The notes beneath the pieces were generated by a model. It was not told the origin of the DNA, did not search any database, and saw only the letters and a list, made by a program, of their open reading frames with translations. Source: Ruminococcus flavefaciens (GTDB taxonomy: Bacteria > Bacillota > Clostridia > Oscillospirales > Ruminococcaceae). Taken from it: a DNA stretch of 18,591 bases. The stretch lies in assembly GCA_002350065.1 (NCBI GenBank), contig DEDQ01000045.1, positions 620 to 19,210 of the forward strand, written 5' to 3'. Positions 15,247-18,591 of the stretch are shown here, piece by piece. The stretch's first letter is position 1. Each line of letters opens with the position of its first letter. A program made the translations under genes and the position numbers.

Positions 15247-18196
15247 TATCTTCTCCTGATCCAAGAGCTTCCTCCTTTTCGTCCGGTCTGTAGCCTGTCT
15301 CTTCAAGCCGCTTCTTCTCTGCCTCTATCGCCTTGCGCATCGCTTCCTCGCGCTTTTCCTCTGACGTGAGCTTTTCCTTCTCCGATACCTGTCTGCCGAG
15401 CTTAACTATGCTCTTCATCTCAAGAAATGCAATGATAGTTGTCGGTATCATGACAAGCAAGAGTATCAGCTTCTTCGCGTCAGTGAAGGAATCGACCCAT
15501 ATGAAGAATCTTGCCTTGCGTATATATTTTCCTACTATCCTGTCGGGAGCAACTGTTACGGGGTCTTCTACCGGATTCGCGTCGCCGCGGGTGATGAATT
15601 TTCCGTCTTCAGTTTTTCCCGCTATCCTGTGCGTTATGAGCATTCCGTATATGTCGCTCTGCTCGGAATAGAAGGATATGACGTCGCCCTCCTTCAGCTC
15701 GTCGGGGTCGGTCTTTTTGATTATGATGAAGTCGCCTGTGCTTATCGAGGGCTCCATACTGCCGGTAACGACCTTCAGCATCGTGCTTCCGAATACATTC
15801 ACGACCTTGCCCTTCGCAGAGCTTATCATGATGAACACGATGAAGCCTACCATTATCAGCGATATCACGGATACGATGATGCTCGCGATAGTGTTGGAGC
15901 TGTCGTTCTCTTCGGCATTGTTCTCAGCCTCGCGATTTGCTGACTTTTTTGCCTCCTCTGCGCTCTCACGTATGCTCTCTTCAAGCTGTCTGCGCTCGAG
16001 ACGGCGAGTCTTTACGGCACGTATCACCTTGTGTATCACGCTTACGTGATACTCGCGGTAGAGCCGTTTCATCTCCTTGTCGATAGCCGCCTGCTCCTCC
16101 GGAGTGCGTACCGGCGGTGTGTACGGCGGTCTCGGACGGTTCTTGTCTGCCTTGCGGCGCTTGCGCTTGAACTTCATGTCGCTGATAAAACGCATGAAAT
16201 CGTATTTGAGGGACTTGCCGTATTTGCGGTAGTAGACCTCCATTTTCTCGCGCTCTTCCTTTTCGCGCTCCTTCTGTTCAAGAGCTGCCTTCTTGTCGGC
16301 GAGAAGCTGTTTATACAGCGGATCGTCTGTGTCCGGCGGTATTATGCCGAATACCGTTGCAAGGATATGCCTTATCAGACGCATGAGCACGTATATCGGA
16401 TTCCACGAGTATTCGCGGTATATCTCCATGAACGGCTTGCTCTCGAAGTGCTGGCGCTCCGCTTTCAGGCGCTGAGCACGCTCCGCTTCGATGCGCTCCT
16501 TCTCGCGGCGCTGCTGTTCGAGCTTCATGCGGGCTGCAACAGCTCGCGGATCCTCGAATTCGCCTGAGCCCTCCTCGCCGGTCTCTTCCATTGCCTCCTT
16601 GGCTGCCTCGATCTCCTCTTCTGTGACGGATTCGTAGGCTTCCTTTTCCAGAGCCTCTGTGTCCGGAGCCTTGTTGAGCTCCTCCTCGGCGATGTCCTCG
16701 GCTTCTCCGAGCTCGCTGCGGACGAGCTGCCTGTTCTGCTCGAGACGTTCACGCTCGGCGGCGATGCGCTCTTCCTCCTCGCGTTTCAGGCGGGCTTCCT
16801 CTTCACGTTTGCGCATCTCTTCAAGACGGGCAAGGCGCTCCTCTTCGAGACGCTGACGCTCGCGCTCTTCGGCTTCCTGCTCGGCTCGCTTCTGCTCGAG
16901 CATTTCCTGAAGGCGGCGCTCCTCTTCCTCTTTGGCGATACGCTGACGTTCGAGCTCTGCCTGTCGGGCTTCCTCGATGCGTGCCTGCTCGGCGCGGCGC
17001 TCCTCCTCTTCGAGACGGAGCCGTTCCTCCTCCTTGCGGCGTATTTCGAGCTCTTCGATATACTTCGTTTCAAGCTCGATGACCTCGTTTATCGCCTCGA
17101 ACATCTCATTGAGGTCGGCTGGAAGCTGCTTTTCAAGCTTGAAATCGCCGTCTGTTGAGATATATCCGGCTGTAGCCTCAGCCGTTACGCTGTAGTCGGC
17201 GTTGAGCTCTTTGTCAAACTTTTTCAGGAACTTCGGCGCAAGCTTCTTCGCCTTCTGCTCTTTGAGAGTCTCGAGCTTTTCCTTGCTGTCGGTGTTCATA
17301 TATGAGCGGAAAAGCAGCAGGTTCATGACTACCATTTTGTAGAAGTCCTCGATGTAGTCCTGCTGCGGCTTTACCGCGGTGTTCTGCACGTTTATCTCGT
17401 AGCCGACCTTGTCGTAGCTTTCGATGTACTGCCACAATGTCAGGCAGGCTTTCAGGTCGACGTTCTTCATGATAGCGTTGGTACGCATTACAGGCGGTCG
17501 GATATAGGTGTTTCCGAGCGTCTGACACAGCTCGGAGCCCTTATAGCCCTCTATCGCCTTTTTCAGCTTCTCTACACGCTGCCATACCGTGTAGCCGTTG
17601 TCGTCGTATGAATCAAGGCTGTCGATAGTCTCTATCTTCAGCTCTATCTTCATCTTGCCGCCGGCTCCGTCGTCGATATCGGTATCGTAGCCGAGCGAGT
17701 AGACCTCCTCGTCGCGTGCGACCTGTGCAAGCTTTTCGTATCGCGTGTTTATGAAGATGAAAAGCCTGTCTACAAGTGTGTTGACGAATTTGTTCTCGTA
17801 GGTGAAAAGGCTCTCCTCCTTGTGGATATTCAGTATCTTTGAAGGAGTTATCTTGCCCGTTTTCTTGTCGATGCTCTGGATAAGGTCGGTGTGCTGGGCG
17901 AGGTGCTTTACGGAATCGACCGTTATCTTCCTCGAAAGCGCTATCGGGACTATCTCTTCGACGTCCTCGATAGTCCGGCGCGGCGAGCGCAGAAAATTGT
18001 CAACGTGGACAAGTCCGTTTTCTATCGCCTCTACCCATGAGACGTCTATCGCCTTCTCCATTATCTTGCGGTTGAAGGCAAATGTGTTCTTGCTCGAATG
18101 CAGGAGAGAATCAAGCGCGCCGTATACCTCGTCCTCGCCGAAATTCTCCATCATTTCGGAGAAATCCTGATACCAGTCGCTGTATATTCCTTTCAC
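15227..18196 (-). CDS. DUF2357-like / coiled-coil / SipW-type signal peptidase fusion
   Basis: One uninterrupted 989-residue protein. Residues 1 to about 370 look like the DUF2357 region that accompanies McrC-type proteins: SRKITVDSVKHLAQHTDLI, ITPSKILNIHKEES and the diagnostic TYENKFVNTLVDRL (132-145). Residues 375-490 (17074-16727) are an almost pure Glu/Arg coiled coil, with further charged helices near 550-585, 635-655 and 735-765. A hydrophobic stretch occurs at about 598-620. Residues 769-793 and 908-926 are membrane helices flanking an S26B/SipW-type signal peptidase domain: VVTGSMEPSI with Ser813, LITHRI with His856, and TRGDANPVEDP with Asp872 and Asp878. That makes about 770 residues cytoplasmic and the active site extracellular. 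Start: GTG at 18196 with AGGTGAG upstream; an in-frame stop at 18203 excludes a longer form. Function unknown. Confidence 0.85.
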   Translation of the reverse strand: MKGIYSDWYQDFSEMMENFGEDEVYGALDSLLHSSKNTFAFNRKIMEKAIDVSWVEAIENGLVHVDNFLRSPRRTIEDVEEIVPIALSRKITVDSVKHLAQHTDLIQSIDKKTGKITPSKILNIHKEESLFTYENKFVNTLVDRLFIFINTRYEKLAQVARDEEVYSLGYDTDIDDGAGGKMKIELKIETIDSLDSYDDNGYTVWQRVEKLKKAIEGYKGSELCQTLGNTYIRPPVMRTNAIMKNVDLKACLTLWQYIESYDKVGYEINVQNTAVKPQQDYIEDFYKMVVMNLLLFRSYMNTDSKEKLETLKEQKAKKLAPKFLKKFDKELNADYSVTAEATAGYISTDGDFKLEKQLPADLNEMFEAINEVIELETKYIEELEIRRKEEERLRLEEEERRAEQARIEEARQAELERQRIAKEEEERRLQEMLEQKRAEQEAEERERQRLEEERLARLEEMRKREEEARLKREEEERIAAERERLEQNRQLVRSELGEAEDIAEEELNKAPDTEALEKEAYESVTEEEIEAAKEAMEETGEEGSGEFEDPRAVAARMKLEQQRREKERIEAERAQRLKAERQHFESKPFMEIYREYSWNPIYVLMRLIRHILATVFGIIPPDTDDPLYKQLLADKKAALEQKEREKEEREKMEVYYRKYGKSLKYDFMRFISDMKFKRKRRKADKNRPRPPYTPPVRTPEEQAAIDKEMKRLYREYHVSVIHKVIRAVKTRRLERRQLEESIRESAEEAKKSANREAENNAEENDSSNTIASIIVSVISLIMVGFIVFIMISSAKGKVVNVFGSTMLKVVTGSMEPSISTGDFIIIKKTDPDELKEGDVISFYSEQSDIYGMLITHRIAGKTEDGKFITRGDANPVEDPVTVAPDRIVGKYIRKARFFIWVDSFTDAKKLILLLVMIPTTIIAFLEMKSIVKLGRQVSEKEKLTSEEKREEAMRKAIEAEKKRLEETGYRPDEKEEALGSGEDNEAKND

Positions 18197-18230
18197 TTGT
18201 TCTCACCTGCCTTGTATTGCAAATATATGA

Positions 18231-18591
18231 TCAGAAGAGCTTTTGCAGTCTCTCGAGGTATGCTATGGATTCGTTCATCTTGTTCTTGCCGAATACCTTG
18301 TTCATGTACGCGCACAGCTCGCGGAGCTCTTCACGCAGCATCGCAAGGTTAAGCGACTCGAACTTTCTGAATATCTTGGTCGCAAGTACGTAATCTATTC
18401 CGTCGAGCTCCTCTCCGCCGCAGGCTACGTATACCGGCACAAACAGGTTCATCTGCTTGAGGATACGGTTACCGAATGCCACTCGCAGCTTTTCAATTAC
18501 CCAGAGGTCAAGCTGCTGTATCTTCTTGAGGTTTTCCTGCGATATAGGATATTTGTCAAACGCTTCCCTGAAAAGCTGGTCGAGATGGTCG
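18231..18591 (-). CDS. C-terminal end of a probable McrB-type AAA+ ATPase (partial)
   Basis: The frame is open to the window edge, so the N-terminal part, including any Walker motifs, is unseen; 119 residues and the stop are present. The sequence (QLDLWVIEKLRVAFGNR, KQMNLFVPVYVACGGEE, DYVLATKIFRKFESLN, YMNKVFGKNKMNESIAYL) resembles the C-terminal helical region after the ATPase core in McrB-like AAA+ proteins that pair with DUF2357 partners. This is recognition from memory and is supported by the neighbouring DUF2357-like gene, 34 nt downstream. The GTG at 18482 is internal. If the assignment holds, this would be the motor of the operon. Confidence 0.6.
   Translation of the reverse strand, partial: DHLDQLFREAFDKYPISQENLKKIQQLDLWVIEKLRVAFGNRILKQMNLFVPVYVACGGEELDGIDYVLATKIFRKFESLNLAMLREELRELCAYMNKVFGKNKMNESIAYLERLQKLF

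Noticed and set aside
16459-17074. Repeat-like DNA with many GCGCTC/CTTC/CTCC units
   Set aside because: It is the coding sequence of the Glu/Arg-rich coiled coil; the repetition follows from the protein composition and is not a separate DNA repeat.
17635-17690. Possible PD-(D/E)XK nuclease motif in the fusion protein (Asp175/Asp176 ... Glu185-Leu-Lys187)
   Set aside because: Spacing is loosely right, but the segment sits in the DUF2357-like part rather than after it and reads like a plain beta-hairpin (KMKIELKIET). There is no supporting motif, so I do not claim nuclease activity.

Overview
The window looks like chromosome from an anaerobic Gram-positive bacterium of the Clostridia, most likely a Ruminococcus-like member of the Oscillospiraceae. 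The reasons are the alpha2-type glycyl-tRNA synthetase, the FeoA-FeoB fusion with a small Cys-rich partner, the [FeFe]-hydrogenase maturase HydE, strong AGGAG ribosome binding sites, and sigma-A promoters spaced 17 bp. The genus is inferred from gene content and coding style; no rRNA or other marker is present. No tRNA, rRNA, CRISPR array, transposase or phage gene was seen.

Left part (1-6700): the 3' part of cysS and a small DUF5684-type membrane protein run on the plus strand. They meet a minus-strand block at a bidirectional terminator (2013-2043). The minus block, read from the right, is glyS (its own promoter, short leader, no room for a T-box), a palindromic repeat, three tandem paralogous envelope proteins of unknown function (one lipoprotein, two with N-terminal membrane anchors), and a PrsW-type intramembrane protease.

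Middle (6690-10860): a plus-strand operon driven by a near-consensus promoter encodes NadA (quinolinate synthase), HydE (radical SAM) and two tandem, closely similar proteins with a U32-peptidase-like FKIEGR signature and conserved cysteines. It ends at a strong bidirectional terminator (10820-10859).

Right-middle (10863-14560): the ferrous iron uptake unit, a FeoA-FeoB fusion plus a 51-residue Cys-rich membrane peptide, is on the minus strand behind a consensus promoter and a roughly 118-nt leader that can fold. Divergent from it is a PP2C-type Ser/Thr phosphatase with its own promoter and terminator.

Right end (14564-18591): a minus-strand operon that I consider the most interesting item. 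It contains the C-terminus of what looks like a McrB-type AAA+ ATPase, then a 989-residue protein, then a small single-pass membrane protein and a 75-residue coiled-coil protein. The 989-residue protein joins an N-terminal DUF2357-like (McrC-associated) region, a long Glu/Arg-rich coiled coil, and a C-terminal membrane-embedded SipW/S26B-type signal peptidase with Ser-His catalytic motifs. It reads as a cytoplasmic AAA+ module coupled to a membrane protease whose active site is outside the cell. I do not know a described system of this form; the function is open.
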